Shown: piece after piece, positions 27,100-35,692 of the stretch
Layout of the letters: the number at the start of each line of letters is the position of its first letter
Numbering within the stretch: position 1 is the stretch's first letter
Assembly (NCBI RefSeq): GCF_037976825.1
Contig: NZ_CP150269.1
Coordinates: 6,213,501-6,277,500, forward strand
From: Paenibacillus sp. FSL K6-1330
Lineage (GTDB): Bacteria > Bacillota > Bacilli > Paenibacillales > Paenibacillaceae
Length of the DNA stretch: 64,000 nt
Reading direction: 5' to 3'
The notes under the pieces: generated by a model
Told to the model about the DNA's origin: nothing
The model's input: the letters and a program-made list of their open reading frames with translations, nothing else
Databases searched by the model: none
Translations under genes and position numbers: made by a program

Positions 27100-27558
27100 T
27101 TAGGCCAATGGGTTAAACGGCGTCTCAATCCGCACATTCTCAAACGTGAAAGCTACTTCTTCCTCCAGCGCCTCCGCTTCGGTGTCGAGAGAAGCCATAA
27201 TCACGCTGTCCAGGTTGACCCCTTCCAAAATCACCGTCTGACGTCCCGTCGACGAACCTGGATCCTCGTTACGCACTTCGATCATGAAGTAGGCGTCTTT
27301 GCCGGTCTGGATATATTCCATCATCAGCTCGCGGAACAGTGAGGTCACATAATAAATGGTCATCGTGCCGCTGCCCTTCCAGCCAATGGCTTTATGCTGT
27401 ACGGCGCGCTGGCCCATCGTTTTCAGCTCGGCTTTTTCCTTCTCCACCGTAGCTTCCAGTGTTTTAATGTAGAACATTTCCTCCATACGCTCGCCAATCT
27501 TGACGAATGCCTTGCCCTCTTGTCCGGAAATCGTGTCGTTTGCCCGCAAAAATGCCAT
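27100..27558 (-). CDS. xkdM: XkdM-type tail tube protein (module A)
   Basis: 152 residues: ANDTISGQEGKAFVKIGERMEEMFYIKTLEATVEKEKAELKTMGQRAVQHKAIGWKGSGTMTIYYVTSLFRELMMEY is the XkdM/gpFII tube pattern. The C-terminal part is FEDVRIET-like beta sheet. The protein polymerises into the inner tube pushed through the target envelope when the sheath contracts. It is 1 base downstream of the sheath gene. Confidence 0.93.
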   Translation of the reverse strand: MAFLRANDTISGQEGKAFVKIGERMEEMFYIKTLEATVEKEKAELKTMGQRAVQHKAIGWKGSGTMTIYYVTSLFRELMMEYIQTGKDAYFMIEVRNEDPGSSTGRQTVILEGVNLDSVIMASLDTEAEALEEEVAFTFENVRIETPFNPLA

Positions 27559-27559
27559 C

Positions 27560-28879
27560 TTAGACCACCTTCACTTTCATGTATACTTTTTCAATTGCAT
27601 CCACCGGCTGTACCTTAATATCCACAAACAGCACATCGCCTTCTGTCCCCGGCGTCACCACAATATCCTCGTTCGCATCGAAATTCTGAATAGCACCGAT
27701 ATTCTGCAGAGATGCAAAATACGCCGCACATTCCGCCCAGAACAGCGTCCGACCATCCACATTGTTATCTACCTTCCCGATATAGGACTTTTCAAAAATT
27801 AGCTTTAAATCATTCGCAATGCCATCCAGGACTCGAACCACACGGTTTTTGGAAAAATGGCGCGCTTTCGCTGGCTCAATCGATGTAAAACTGTTAATAT
27901 CCTGCTCGACCACGGCCTTGCCGCCACTGTAGCTGAACAGGAACTCGCCTTTCGTCAGCGCTTCTTCAATCTCCGTATGGCTTAAACGAACATCGGTATC
28001 CACCGCTTCATCATAAGCCGCATACGTAAGGGATTCGTTAACAGCTGCCGCAGCCGTGGCGCCAGTAACCCAGGCAACTGCCTTCACCTTGTCCACGACA
28101 GTGCCGTCGGTGAGAACAACGCCGTTTTTCACGGAGATGACTCCTTCATAATCCGCAGCCGAATATTCAGACAGCACAGCTTGAACCTTCTTGCCTTCCT
28201 GCTCACGAAGACGTTTGACGAATGCGGTATACAGAGACTTAAGCGTTGGGTCACCCGACAACAGACCTACAGTCTGGAAGTCTTGGACCTCAAGCGCGGC
28301 AAGGAAATCTACATGCTCTTGGTTCGTTACGGTGCCGTTCGCGCCTCCTGTGAGAGCAAACCCAGCCGTTGCAGTTAGATCACCGGTATCCGGAGCAAAG
28401 GCCACGTACAAGTTAGGTTCTAGCTCGGCCGCACTGGCTACAAGCTGTTTGTCTACGATTTTGCCGGTCAACAGCGTGTTGACCACAAACTTACCGGGAT
28501 CATCCACGGCGTTCTCAACGACGATCTGGAGATCATTACCGCGTTCGCCGCCATAAAGTGCGGTTACCTTGAGACCAGCAACAGAAGCTGCAGCCTGTAC
28601 ACCGCTGTTCAAGCGGTACAACAGAAGCGTGCCAGCACGCTTAAGTACTTCTTTTACCGAGAGCAACTGTGGTGATGTGATATCATAACCCAGAACTTCT
28701 ACCAGATTCGTACCTGGTTGGATCGTCAGGATTTTATTAGGCTCTCCCCATGGAAGGGACAGGCCCAGCGCCGCAATCCCCCTTTCACCTACGCGCCCGA
28801 TCGGCTGCTCCTGCGATGAGATTTGGGTGTATACGCCTGGTCTTACTTTGTTGGGTGTTGTCCATGTTCCTCCGGCCAT
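27560..28879 (-). CDS. xkdK: XkdK-type contractile tail sheath (module A)
   Basis: 439 residues starting MAGGTWTTPNKVRPGVYTQISSQEQP, the standard sheath opening. Other family segments are GLSLPWGEPNKILTI, ALYGGERGNDLQIVVE, VAWVTGATAAAAVNESLTYAAYDEAVDTDVRLSHTEIEEALTKGEFLF, and a C-terminal KSYIGKVDNNVDGRTLFWAECAAYFASLQ. A sheath of this kind defines the tail as contractile (R-type). The module B sheath is 488 residues and clearly diverged, with an extended middle domain. Confidence 0.95.
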   Translation of the reverse strand: MAGGTWTTPNKVRPGVYTQISSQEQPIGRVGERGIAALGLSLPWGEPNKILTIQPGTNLVEVLGYDITSPQLLSVKEVLKRAGTLLLYRLNSGVQAAASVAGLKVTALYGGERGNDLQIVVENAVDDPGKFVVNTLLTGKIVDKQLVASAAELEPNLYVAFAPDTGDLTATAGFALTGGANGTVTNQEHVDFLAALEVQDFQTVGLLSGDPTLKSLYTAFVKRLREQEGKKVQAVLSEYSAADYEGVISVKNGVVLTDGTVVDKVKAVAWVTGATAAAAVNESLTYAAYDEAVDTDVRLSHTEIEEALTKGEFLFSYSGGKAVVEQDINSFTSIEPAKARHFSKNRVVRVLDGIANDLKLIFEKSYIGKVDNNVDGRTLFWAECAAYFASLQNIGAIQNFDANEDIVVTPGTEGDVLFVDIKVQPVDAIEKVYMKVKVV

Positions 28880-29053
28880 TTAGATGACCTCCTTTTTCAA
28901 AAATGTGGTTAATTGGTCTTTCGCTTGTTGAATGGTGTACGTCTTGCCCTCTTCGAGAATGGCGCTCAGCACATCCTTCTCGCGATTACTGAATTGATTG
29001 GATTGTGCCAACTGTTGCTTGTTGAACGCTGGTGCTGTTTCTTTTTTACTCAC
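28880..29053 (-). CDS. Small pre-sheath protein (module A)
   Basis: 57 residues starting at a GTG at 29053 behind GGAGGCGG; the start overlaps the stop of the preceding gene as GTGA. The sequence ends FSNREKDVLSAILEEGKTYTIQQAKDQLTTFLKKEVI. A 69-residue protein in the same place in module B (40128-40337) has a related C-terminus (VTEVKERIQQFMKAKVV). This position corresponds to the short gene before xkdK in PBSX-like loci. Function unknown. Confidence 0.75.
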   Translation of the reverse strand: MSKKETAPAFNKQQLAQSNQFSNREKDVLSAILEEGKTYTIQQAKDQLTTFLKKEVI

Positions 29054-29487
29054 TTCAATCCGCCTCCCTGTTTCAATGTTTGCATCTTCATGTCGGTCTC
29101 TTCCTGATCCGTTGTCATCTGAATGACATACTCTGCGCGAAAATATCCTTCTCCCGTTGCCCCATCCTTCCCCGTTGGGCGCTCCCATGCCACTGAGGAA
29201 GCACGACATGGTCGGCCTCCCACTTCAAGGGAGGTTAGACTCTCCAGCATTTCGTCCATGATCGTTGCCACCGGCTTTCCTTCCATCGGTACGTAAGAGA
29301 TGCGGAAACGAAAACGAGCCGCATATCGATTGGTCGATATCGGCTCGAACTCGGCTAGGGTTTGTTCGGTTTGGAAGTATGGTGCTGGGGGTAATGGTGT
29401 GGCATCCTCTTTAGAGATGAGGGAGATGTCTTTAAATTTCGTTTGCAAGGCGCTTTTCAGAGAAGTTTGCATTTGCTGAACAATCAT
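29050..29487 (-). CDS. Tail terminator-like protein, DUF6838 type (module A)
   Basis: 145 residues: MIVQQMQTSLKSALQTKFKDISLISKEDATPLPPAPYF, RYAARFRFRISYVPMEGKPVATIMDEMLESLTSLEVGGRPCRASSVAWERP, YFRAEYVIQM. Proteins of this type occur just before the sheath and cap the tail tube. It is the first gene of module A. A 92-base gap without a strong promoter separates it from the last module B gene, so both modules are probably read from one upstream promoter. Confidence 0.7.
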   Translation of the reverse strand: MIVQQMQTSLKSALQTKFKDISLISKEDATPLPPAPYFQTEQTLAEFEPISTNRYAARFRFRISYVPMEGKPVATIMDEMLESLTSLEVGGRPCRASSVAWERPTGKDGATGEGYFRAEYVIQMTTDQEETDMKMQTLKQGGGLK

Positions 29488-29579
29488 ATCTATTGTTCCT
29501 CTCTTAAATGAATGTCTGCCTGTCCTTTATTCAATTTGATACAGAAAAAAACGGGACCACTCTAAGGCATGAGTTGATA

Positions 29580-29753
29580 TTATTTTGTCGGTTCAAGATC
29601 CGGACGGATAACATATGCATAAGCCAGAACCTTTTCTCGATCATCTACTTGCATTGGGTAAGTAGATACGACTTGATCGATAGTACCTTCTCCATCATTA
29701 ACACGAGTAATGCAGGCGTTAGCTACAACACGCACCTGAAAATCTTTAAGCAT
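29580..29753 (-). CDS. 57-residue tail-locus protein, last gene of module B
   Basis: A short gene starting at ATG 29753 behind GGGGAGGTG, ending TAA at 29580. It encodes MLKDFQVRVVANACITRVNDG, then STYPMQVDDREKVLAYAYVIRPDLEPTK. It sits where XkdX sits in module A (after the fibre and its partner) but does not look like XkdX. It lies 16 bases after its neighbour's stop. Small proteins of this kind are common at the end of Paenibacillus tail operons as far as I recall; function unknown. Confidence 0.75.
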   Translation of the reverse strand: MLKDFQVRVVANACITRVNDGEGTIDQVVSTYPMQVDDREKVLAYAYVIRPDLEPTK

Positions 29754-29769
29754 CAGCAATCACCTCCCC

Positions 29770-30165
29770 TCATGAAAATAGGATTTCGGTAATCGTCATC
29801 TCGACGTCCGAAACCCTATTTTTCAACGTTTCATTTTCTGTTTTCAATGCAGACATCTGTTCCGTAAGTGGCGGCTGTGGTTCCTGAGGCGTTTCTGGAT
29901 TGGTCGGATCAGGATAAGTAAACAGCGGTTTAAGAGTCTCCAGGTCAACCCGTGTTATTCGTCCGCCTGCAGCGTAATCCTCCGTGTATGCTCCATACTC
30001 AAGTTGTATCATTCCGACCGTTTCCGGTACGCGCTTGGATAAAGATGTATATGCCTTGAAGTCTTGTTCGCGCGTCGTCTCTACGACCCATCCGGTGCGC
30101 TCACCAGTGTTTAATATTACGTCACCAGTACTCTTATCAAAATAAATTTTAGATCCTATATTCAT
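29770..30165 (-). CDS. Tail-associated protein after fibre B (XkdW position)
   Basis: 131 residues from the ATG at 30165, whose first base is shared with the fibre stop (TAATG), behind GGGAGGCG. The first 70 residues (MNIGSKIYFDKSTGDVILNTGERTGWVVETTREQDFKAYTSLSKRVPETVGMIQLEYG) form a compact beta domain. A Pro-rich linker follows and then a coiled coil (LTEQMSALKTENETLKNRVSDVEMTITEILF). The beta-domain-plus-coiled-coil layout and position match a fibre-associated or fibre-assembly protein. It is not clearly homologous to the module A counterpart. Confidence 0.65.
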   Translation of the reverse strand: MNIGSKIYFDKSTGDVILNTGERTGWVVETTREQDFKAYTSLSKRVPETVGMIQLEYGAYTEDYAAGGRITRVDLETLKPLFTYPDPTNPETPQEPQPPLTEQMSALKTENETLKNRVSDVEMTITEILFS

Positions 30166-31460
30166 TAACCATACGCCTCCCAATATATTGTTCTGCCGAC
30201 ATCGGCAGTATTTTTGGTTGACACCGGAATACTAAAGCTTGTACCTGTGAATTGCTGCGCAAACCAATTTCCGTAACTGACATTCCAAACATTTTTTATA
30301 ACCCCAGACGTACGTGTTTGTGCGACATATACCGTAGAAACTTCTAAATAATAGTAGACAACAATTGTTTTCGGAACAAAGGCAAGTCCACTAACATCTA
30401 TATACGCGGTATCTTGATTTCCACCGCCATCCAGAGTAAACCTACCAGGACCCTGCACAGTGGTGCTTCCTGACGCAAAAGGCTTGCCCTCGACTAACTC
30501 ACCCAACAAGCCAGCAACATTAACGCCTTTCCGCAAGTTATTTGCAGTCAGCCCCGGCACCGCAGCTGTAACCCAAGTAGACCCGTTAAAATAACCGTGT
30601 GGCGGTCTGATAAAAAAGCGATCCCCCGGCCAAACCGTCGATTCAAGACCTGGCATGTGGTTGTTCTCGGCGCTTCGGTTCGGCATCTGACCAGCTTTTT
30701 TAACTCCGTCGTCATACCCTGAGTATCCCGCGACAAGCATGTGCGGATCGAGCACAGCGTCTGCTGTATCTACGACCGCGGATTTGCCTGGTACCCCAAA
30801 GATTGCAGTTCCGGCCTTGATGTTATCAGATTTAAGCTCCCCTTCAGCTGACTGTAACTGTGCAGGAGTCACCTTGATTTCGCCGTCACCTGGACCACCT
30901 TTTTGGTAACCCTTTTCTGGATATACTGCTAATGCTCCATCACCCCATTTTGCAATTCCAGTAGCATTTCTAATACCTGTGAGATGTGGCATAATGCCAT
31001 TTATCAATCCGTCCTCACCTGGAAATGTTTTGCCCTGGAGTACGTCTGAAGCGGTCGCTGTTCCTACCTCCCCCCCTTCACCCTGTAAAATAAAAGCCTG
31101 ACCATCATATACCAATGTGTAGACGCCATCCTGCTTAAAACTGGCAGAACTTCCGCTTGTTTTAAGCACTGGTTTGGCTCCCAAACCATTAACGTTGAGC
31201 ATTGGGGCTCCGGTGCTTGCAACGTTGATCTTTACTGTAACTCGAATCCCAGCTGTAAGGCTCGCCGGGGCAGGATTTAGATTAACCTCATATTCGTTCG
31301 CTTTAGACTGAGTTGTTACCCCGTATCCTCCTGTTCTCCCCACAGCCTCATCAACCTTATCCCAATTCTCATTCAGCATCGTCTCGATGTTAAAGGTCTC
31401 ATTGCCATCCACCATCGGGTCTTTCTTCAATAATCCTAAATTCGGTGTATTACTGGACAA
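30165..31460 (-). CDS. Tail fibre / receptor-binding protein (module B)
   Basis: 431 residues, taking the TTG at 31460 spaced six bases from AGGAGGTG as the start. The head TPNLGLLKKDPMVDGNETFNIETMLNENWDKVDEAVG is related to the docking head of fibre A. Then come a beta-rich stretch (PAPASLTAGIRVTVKINVASTGAPMLNVNGLGAKPV) and repeats of the type seen in phage fibres (DVLQGKTFPGEDGLINGIMP; NIKAGTAIFGVPGKS). The distal part (YIDVSGLAFVPKTIVVYYYLEVSTVY) is the likely tip. It has half the length of fibre A and a different tip, so the two particles should bind different surface targets. Confidence 0.78.
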   Translation of the reverse strand: MSSNTPNLGLLKKDPMVDGNETFNIETMLNENWDKVDEAVGRTGGYGVTTQSKANEYEVNLNPAPASLTAGIRVTVKINVASTGAPMLNVNGLGAKPVLKTSGSSASFKQDGVYTLVYDGQAFILQGEGGEVGTATASDVLQGKTFPGEDGLINGIMPHLTGIRNATGIAKWGDGALAVYPEKGYQKGGPGDGEIKVTPAQLQSAEGELKSDNIKAGTAIFGVPGKSAVVDTADAVLDPHMLVAGYSGYDDGVKKAGQMPNRSAENNHMPGLESTVWPGDRFFIRPPHGYFNGSTWVTAAVPGLTANNLRKGVNVAGLLGELVEGKPFASGSTTVQGPGRFTLDGGGNQDTAYIDVSGLAFVPKTIVVYYYLEVSTVYVAQTRTSGVIKNVWNVSYGNWFAQQFTGTSFSIPVSTKNTADVGRTIYWEAYG

Positions 31461-31461
31461 C

Positions 31462-32028
31462 TCAAACACCTCCTGCAAATTTGTTTAACGGCGTCTGCCC
31501 CAGCTCGCCCAAAGTCATCACGTCATGAATATCGCGTATCAGCAAGTAGTTGAACGCATACGACACCACCAGATGCGCCGGCTTGATCTCCTCGATCGCG
31601 GACTTCAAATCCTCCAGATTCGGGGGGATGCCGAGGGTATCGACGAATTTAACCGTGAAGCCCCATTCCTCGGGCTGAAAAGATACCTCAACCGTGCCGC
31701 CATCGTAAGCTTCCGCCACATTTTTCACGAGCGCCCCGGAGAAGGTTCCAGCTCCGCGCAGCTTGGACTCCAGCACCGCCCGTCGCTGTTCGATCGGCTT
31801 GTTCCGATCGGTGGGAATGCCAAGCTCCATTTCCCAGCGCTCCAGGCCCCAGGTCGCTGTACGGACAAAGAACTGATCTGCGGCTGAGTTCAGCGCTTGA
31901 TAAAGCGCGTCCAACTCGCTTCCCTTAGCATCCATGTCGGATTGCATAACGCGGGAGGTCTCGTAATAGGCCGGAAGATAAGAAAACAGCTCGCGACCCC
32001 GCAAGCTGTTCATTCGGACATTATTCAC
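31462..32028 (-). CDS. xkdU: XkdU-type baseplate protein, DUF2313 (module B)
   Basis: 188 residues, paralogous to 20753-21298: FSYLPAYYETSRVMQSDMDAKGSELDALYQAL, RTATWGLERWEMELGIPTDRNKPIEQRRAVLESKLRG and IPPNLEDLKSAIEEIKPAHLVVSYAFNYL. The GTG at 32028 is taken as start; an ATG five codons in is possible. Overlaps XkdT by 8 bases. The shared IPPNLxDLKSAIEEIKPAH block shows common ancestry, but the rest differs throughout. Confidence 0.9.
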   Translation of the reverse strand: MNNVRMNSLRGRELFSYLPAYYETSRVMQSDMDAKGSELDALYQALNSAADQFFVRTATWGLERWEMELGIPTDRNKPIEQRRAVLESKLRGAGTFSGALVKNVAEAYDGGTVEVSFQPEEWGFTVKFVDTLGIPPNLEDLKSAIEEIKPAHLVVSYAFNYLLIRDIHDVMTLGELGQTPLNKFAGGV

Positions 32029-33178
32029 TTACGCTCACCGTCCCCAGCACCGCTACCTGACCGGAGCCAATTTCGATATTTTGCTGCTCGGTGTGGCCGT
32101 TAATCGTCAACTCCGAGTAGTCGACGATAATTGGAATATCCAGCAATACGGCGGCAATTCGCGTATACCTTACCAAAGGATCCTTCCGGTTAAAAGCGAT
32201 CTGCTGTAAATACGTCCGAACACCGTCCTCGATCAGCTTCCGGATTTCGTCCATCGTCGAAGGCTGCTCCTGCGTACGCTGCACTTTGACGGAGATATCA
32301 ATCGCCACTTCCGCGGCAGGCATCACCGTGATAACCGGACCGGCCGGGGCAACGCCTTCGCCCTGTCCATCCTGGGACGGGTCAATGTACTGCTGAACGG
32401 CATTCACGATATCCTGGCTTGCCGCACGCTTGTCTGTATCTATGAGATACAGCCCGACGGTACCGGGTCCTTTCCACAACGGCGCCACTTCGACGCCGCC
32501 AACACCGGCAATCTCATTGGCCCACTGCATGTACTGTGCTTTGTTGCCGCTCGTTCCCTGACTTCGGACTTTGGCGTAAAAACGCTCCAGGAGCGACTGA
32601 TCGCTTTCGGTATCCGTCCCGCTCCGCGTGGGCTCTGGGTTCGTAACCGATGTTACACCGCTGACTGACGTCATCATAAGCTGAATGACGCCTGCGGGAA
32701 CATTGCCTATGCTGCCCGGCGAGACAGCTCGGATCGGCGCCGTGCCGGTACCCGAGTCACTCAGCATAACGCCTGATGTGGTGACATACTCCACGGAGGA
32801 TTCCCCGGAGCCCTCATCGGCTGGCGTAGCGACATAGGTTCCGGCAGGCACGGTTGTCCCCGGCTTCCCCGTAAACAGAACGCTGCCGGACGAAGCGAAC
32901 GCTTCCCGCCTAGTAATCCCATGCTCTGCCGTCCTCAGATCGAGTTCAGCGGACCGAATATCTGGACGATCGCTTGCCACCGTGCTTGCAAAGCCTCGAC
33001 GCAGCAGCTCCTGTGCCCACAAGGCTGCCTCAGACAGCATAAATGCCACCGGCGCCTGCGCATCCCAAATAAAAGATCCTTCCGACTTGTCGATGTCCGA
33101 AGGCACTTTGTTCAACATGCGGTTCATAATGTTCTCTTCCGTCTGATCCAACAAATATAACGGCAAATCTGCCATCAT
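32021..33178 (-). CDS. xkdT: XkdT-type baseplate J protein (module B)
   Basis: 385 residues of the baseplate J family: LDQTEENIMNRMLNKVPSDIDKSEGSFIWDAQAPVAF, FTGKPGTTVPAGTYVATPADEG, VTNPEPTRSGTDTESDQSLLERFYAKVRSQGTSGNKAQYMQWANEIAGVGGVEVAPLWKGPGTVGLYLID and VQQYIDPSQDGQGEGVAPAGPVITV. It is 32 residues longer than its module A counterpart, mainly in the central beta-domain. Role as for 21291-22352. Confidence 0.93.
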   Translation of the reverse strand: MMADLPLYLLDQTEENIMNRMLNKVPSDIDKSEGSFIWDAQAPVAFMLSEAALWAQELLRRGFASTVASDRPDIRSAELDLRTAEHGITRREAFASSGSVLFTGKPGTTVPAGTYVATPADEGSGESSVEYVTTSGVMLSDSGTGTAPIRAVSPGSIGNVPAGVIQLMMTSVSGVTSVTNPEPTRSGTDTESDQSLLERFYAKVRSQGTSGNKAQYMQWANEIAGVGGVEVAPLWKGPGTVGLYLIDTDKRAASQDIVNAVQQYIDPSQDGQGEGVAPAGPVITVMPAAEVAIDISVKVQRTQEQPSTMDEIRKLIEDGVRTYLQQIAFNRKDPLVRYTRIAAVLLDIPIIVDYSELTINGHTEQQNIEIGSGQVAVLGTVSVSE

Positions 33179-33633
33179 ATCACCACGCTTTCTATGATTT
33201 CCGTCTCATCCCGGACGCTCGTAATGCGGCAGCTGAAACGGCAAGCTTCTCCTTCCCATTCAAAAAGGAACTGATCCACACTCTCCGTCCGAGCGTCCGC
33301 CAGCAGCGTCTCGGTCACCATGCGCTGAATCTCGCTCTCTTGCAGAGATCGGTCATAGCCTTTGCCGACCAGTTCCTCCAGCTCGCTGCCATAATCGCGC
33401 GTATAGATCAGATGGCGGTAGCGCGGCGTGCGAATCGCTTTTTCGCACCAGATGACCCAGGCTTCCTTCTCGTCCGCAACCGGAATCTTCCGGGTCGGGG
33501 ACATCACAAACTCGCTGACTTCAAAATCATACCGCCAGCTCCTTCCAAAAACAGCCCCTTCTCCTTCCAGTACCTCCGGATCGGTCGCATCCGTCCAGAT
33601 CATGTCATCGCCTTCCGGGAATAAATTAGCCAC
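33175..33633 (-). CDS. xkdS: XkdS-type baseplate protein, DUF2634 (module B)
   Basis: 152 residues with the diagnostic block EKAIRTPRYRHLIYTRDYGSELEELVGKGYDRSLQESEIQRMVTETLLADAR, equivalent to RRFEHLIYSSNYG of module A. The N-terminus (FPEGDDMIWTDATDPEVLEGEG) is longer than in module A. The ATGA overlap with XkdT indicates coupled translation. Confidence 0.9.
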   Translation of the reverse strand: MANLFPEGDDMIWTDATDPEVLEGEGAVFGRSWRYDFEVSEFVMSPTRKIPVADEKEAWVIWCEKAIRTPRYRHLIYTRDYGSELEELVGKGYDRSLQESEIQRMVTETLLADARTESVDQFLFEWEGEACRFSCRITSVRDETEIIESVVI

Positions 33634-34015
33634 CGCTGCTCACCACCTTACACACGACCACCACGTCATTGCCGCTGTTGACCCGAACGGCGAGCACTCG
33701 GTCCCCCGGTTTCAAACCTTTTCCCAATTCAAAAAGGGTATCTTCAACTTCGTTCTCTTCAGCATCAAACGTCATATCCTGCTGCTGGCCCCCCAAAGTC
33801 ACGGTGCCCTTTGCCGTATAACGGGGCAAGGACAACATTCCCGGCAGCTCCGCTACCATATAGTCCTGCAGCTCATGCTTGAAATCATCCAGCTTAAGTC
33901 CCGTCGAGGTAATCGTGCCGAGTACGGCCCCTACGCCACCCATGGCTTGACGGGTTTGCTTATTCATTGAGGCGTATAAGGAGGACGCCAATTGTCCATA
34001 GGGGTCTTTATTCAA
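33626..34015 (-). CDS. xkdR: XkdR-type tail protein, DUF2577-like (module B)
   Basis: 129 residues: QLASSLYASMNKQTRQAMGGVGAVLGTITSTGLKLDDFKHELQDYMVAELPG, FELGKGLKPGDRVLAVRVNSGNDVVVVCKVV. The closing 'KPGDRVLAV..GND.VVV.KVV' corresponds to the module A 'EIGDTVLLIRYQGGQTYLVLDRL'. Overlaps its neighbours by 8 bases on both sides. Confidence 0.85.
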   Translation of the reverse strand: MNKDPYGQLASSLYASMNKQTRQAMGGVGAVLGTITSTGLKLDDFKHELQDYMVAELPGMLSLPRYTAKGTVTLGGQQQDMTFDAEENEVEDTLFELGKGLKPGDRVLAVRVNSGNDVVVVCKVVSSGG

Positions 34016-34985
34016 GGTAAAACCTCCTTTTTACATCGTCATAACTCCCCAGCTCCAGCATCATGCTCCCGGGATTCCCCAGCTCCCGGCTGACGGAAAT
34101 CACGAGCAGCTTCATCGAGCCCAGCATGACCGCATCTCCGGCGCGGATCGTATTGACATCAGGTGCATTCAGGGAGATGGTCTCCCGAATCCCCCTTAGT
34201 TTGCTCCGGGCCAGCTGGCGGGCAGCCGCAGGCGACTTCACTTCATCGTCCTGAATAATAGCCTGGAGCTGGCCGTATTTCGCGATATCCTTCTCCTCAA
34301 TGGCCATCACCTTGGAAGGAACCTCTTTTCCGGTCTCGCTTGCGGCTGTCGCCAACACTTTGACCTTGGTCGCCGCGCCCTCCAACGTCCGCGATTGCGT
34401 AGTATCCGTGATGGCCTCCAGGATGTAGACTTCTTTGTTCGTTCCCAACTCGTACAGCTCAAGCCCTGAGGAGATCATCCGTGGATGATACAGCTTGCCG
34501 CCGGCTTTAGCCGTCTCTCGCAGATCAGCGAACATGCTGGCATAAATCGACTGCGTCCGGTAAACGGAACGCCCCAGCTGCTTCTCGGTATCCGGCAGTA
34601 CCGCAATTTTCAGGTTCCAGTCCGCCGCGTACTTTTTGAAACGCTGGGTAGCGGTCTGCTTCGCCGGAAACAGATATTCATCCTCCGATTTGTCCAGATA
34701 TACCGTCCGATCGTACAGCGTGAGGGTCATCCGCTTCACCCCGTTATTCGAGGTTTCTACTTCCCACACGACAGCCGGGTGCAGCAGGGGGACATAATCC
34801 TTCTTACCGTAAGGAATTCCGCTGATCCGGATCGCCATTCCCGGCGAGATCGGCGGCATATCCGGCGTTACGACCAGATTGACAGTTCCCTGATAAGCGA
34901 CTTGTTCAAGCGAATCCCGAAGACTGATAGCTTCCACCAAAGGGGATAAATCGTATTGATCCTGCAAAATCACCTTATAACTCAT
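34008..34985 (-). CDS. xkdQ: XkdQ-type hub protein (module B)
   Basis: 325 residues: YDLSPLVEAISLRDSLEQVAYQGTVNLVVTP, GIPYGKKDYVPLLHPAVVWEVETSNNGVKRMTLTLYDRTVYLDKSEDEYLFPAKQTATQRFKKYAADWNLKI and ARQLARSKLRGIRETISLNAPDVNTIRAGDAVML. These correspond in order to the module A hub segments. It overlaps XkdP by 4 bases (ATGA). Forms the baseplate hub. Confidence 0.9.
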   Translation of the reverse strand: MSYKVILQDQYDLSPLVEAISLRDSLEQVAYQGTVNLVVTPDMPPISPGMAIRISGIPYGKKDYVPLLHPAVVWEVETSNNGVKRMTLTLYDRTVYLDKSEDEYLFPAKQTATQRFKKYAADWNLKIAVLPDTEKQLGRSVYRTQSIYASMFADLRETAKAGGKLYHPRMISSGLELYELGTNKEVYILEAITDTTQSRTLEGAATKVKVLATAASETGKEVPSKVMAIEEKDIAKYGQLQAIIQDDEVKSPAAARQLARSKLRGIRETISLNAPDVNTIRAGDAVMLGSMKLLVISVSRELGNPGSMMLELGSYDDVKRRFYLE

Positions 34986-35626
34986 GACAGCACCAGCTTC
35001 TGGCCAGGTTTGATGGCATTCGGATCTTTACCGATTGTCTTCTGGTTCAGCTTGTAGATCTGGTTCCATTTCGAGCTGTCCCCAAGCTCCAGCTTGGCGA
35101 TTTTGGAAAGTGAGTCCCCTGGCTTCACGGTGTACGTCTTGTTCTGTTCCTTCATGTCGGCCCGGGGCTTTTTATTCGTTCCAGATGCCCCGCTGCCGCC
35201 AGCCGTTTTGGCCACCTTCATTTCGCTCCATGTCCGGAGCGTGATGTCAAAATACACATCCCCGACCTCCCCGCCACGAAACGTGGACTGATGGGAAGCG
35301 ACATACACCGGCACATTCACCGCCGTCTTGGTAATGACGAATTGCAACGGCGTTTTATATGCCAGAAACTCGTTAAGTTTATTCATCGCGGTTTGCGGTT
35401 TAATATGATCCTTCTTCTGTCCTTTGCAATAAGCTGCATCATACTCTTGTGGGAAAAATGAAGAGAACGATATCTCTTTAATCCGATTGCCTTGAGGAAA
35501 ATCAAACTCCCCATAGTTGAGAATCGTAGCCGTTTCCAGTCCCTTTTGGCGTGAAATGGTCACCTCCTCGGGGTTGACCGGAAATAGGAACGTCATGCCT
35601 TTTCCGTTCTTCAAAAGAAACTCCAC
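34982..35626 (-). CDS. xkdP: XkdP-type LysM tail protein (module B)
   Basis: 214 residues, GTG start at 35626 behind GGAGGGGG. N-terminal XkdP domain (LLKNGKGMTFLFPVNPEEVTISRQKGLETATILNYGEFDFPQGNRIKEISFSSFFPQEY), a short basic linker, then a C-terminal LysM domain (TYTVKPGDSLSKIAKLELGDSSKWNQIYKLNQKTIG). It is the counterpart of 24036-24755 and probably holds the hub and touches peptidoglycan. Confidence 0.92.
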   Translation of the reverse strand: MEFLLKNGKGMTFLFPVNPEEVTISRQKGLETATILNYGEFDFPQGNRIKEISFSSFFPQEYDAAYCKGQKKDHIKPQTAMNKLNEFLAYKTPLQFVITKTAVNVPVYVASHQSTFRGGEVGDVYFDITLRTWSEMKVAKTAGGSGASGTNKKPRADMKEQNKTYTVKPGDSLSKIAKLELGDSSKWNQIYKLNQKTIGKDPNAIKPGQKLVLS

Positions 35627-35692
35627 CTTGGCCCCCTCCTTTCTGTATGGATGCCTTCGGACCGACTTTATGCCTGCTGTTAACCATCATCT

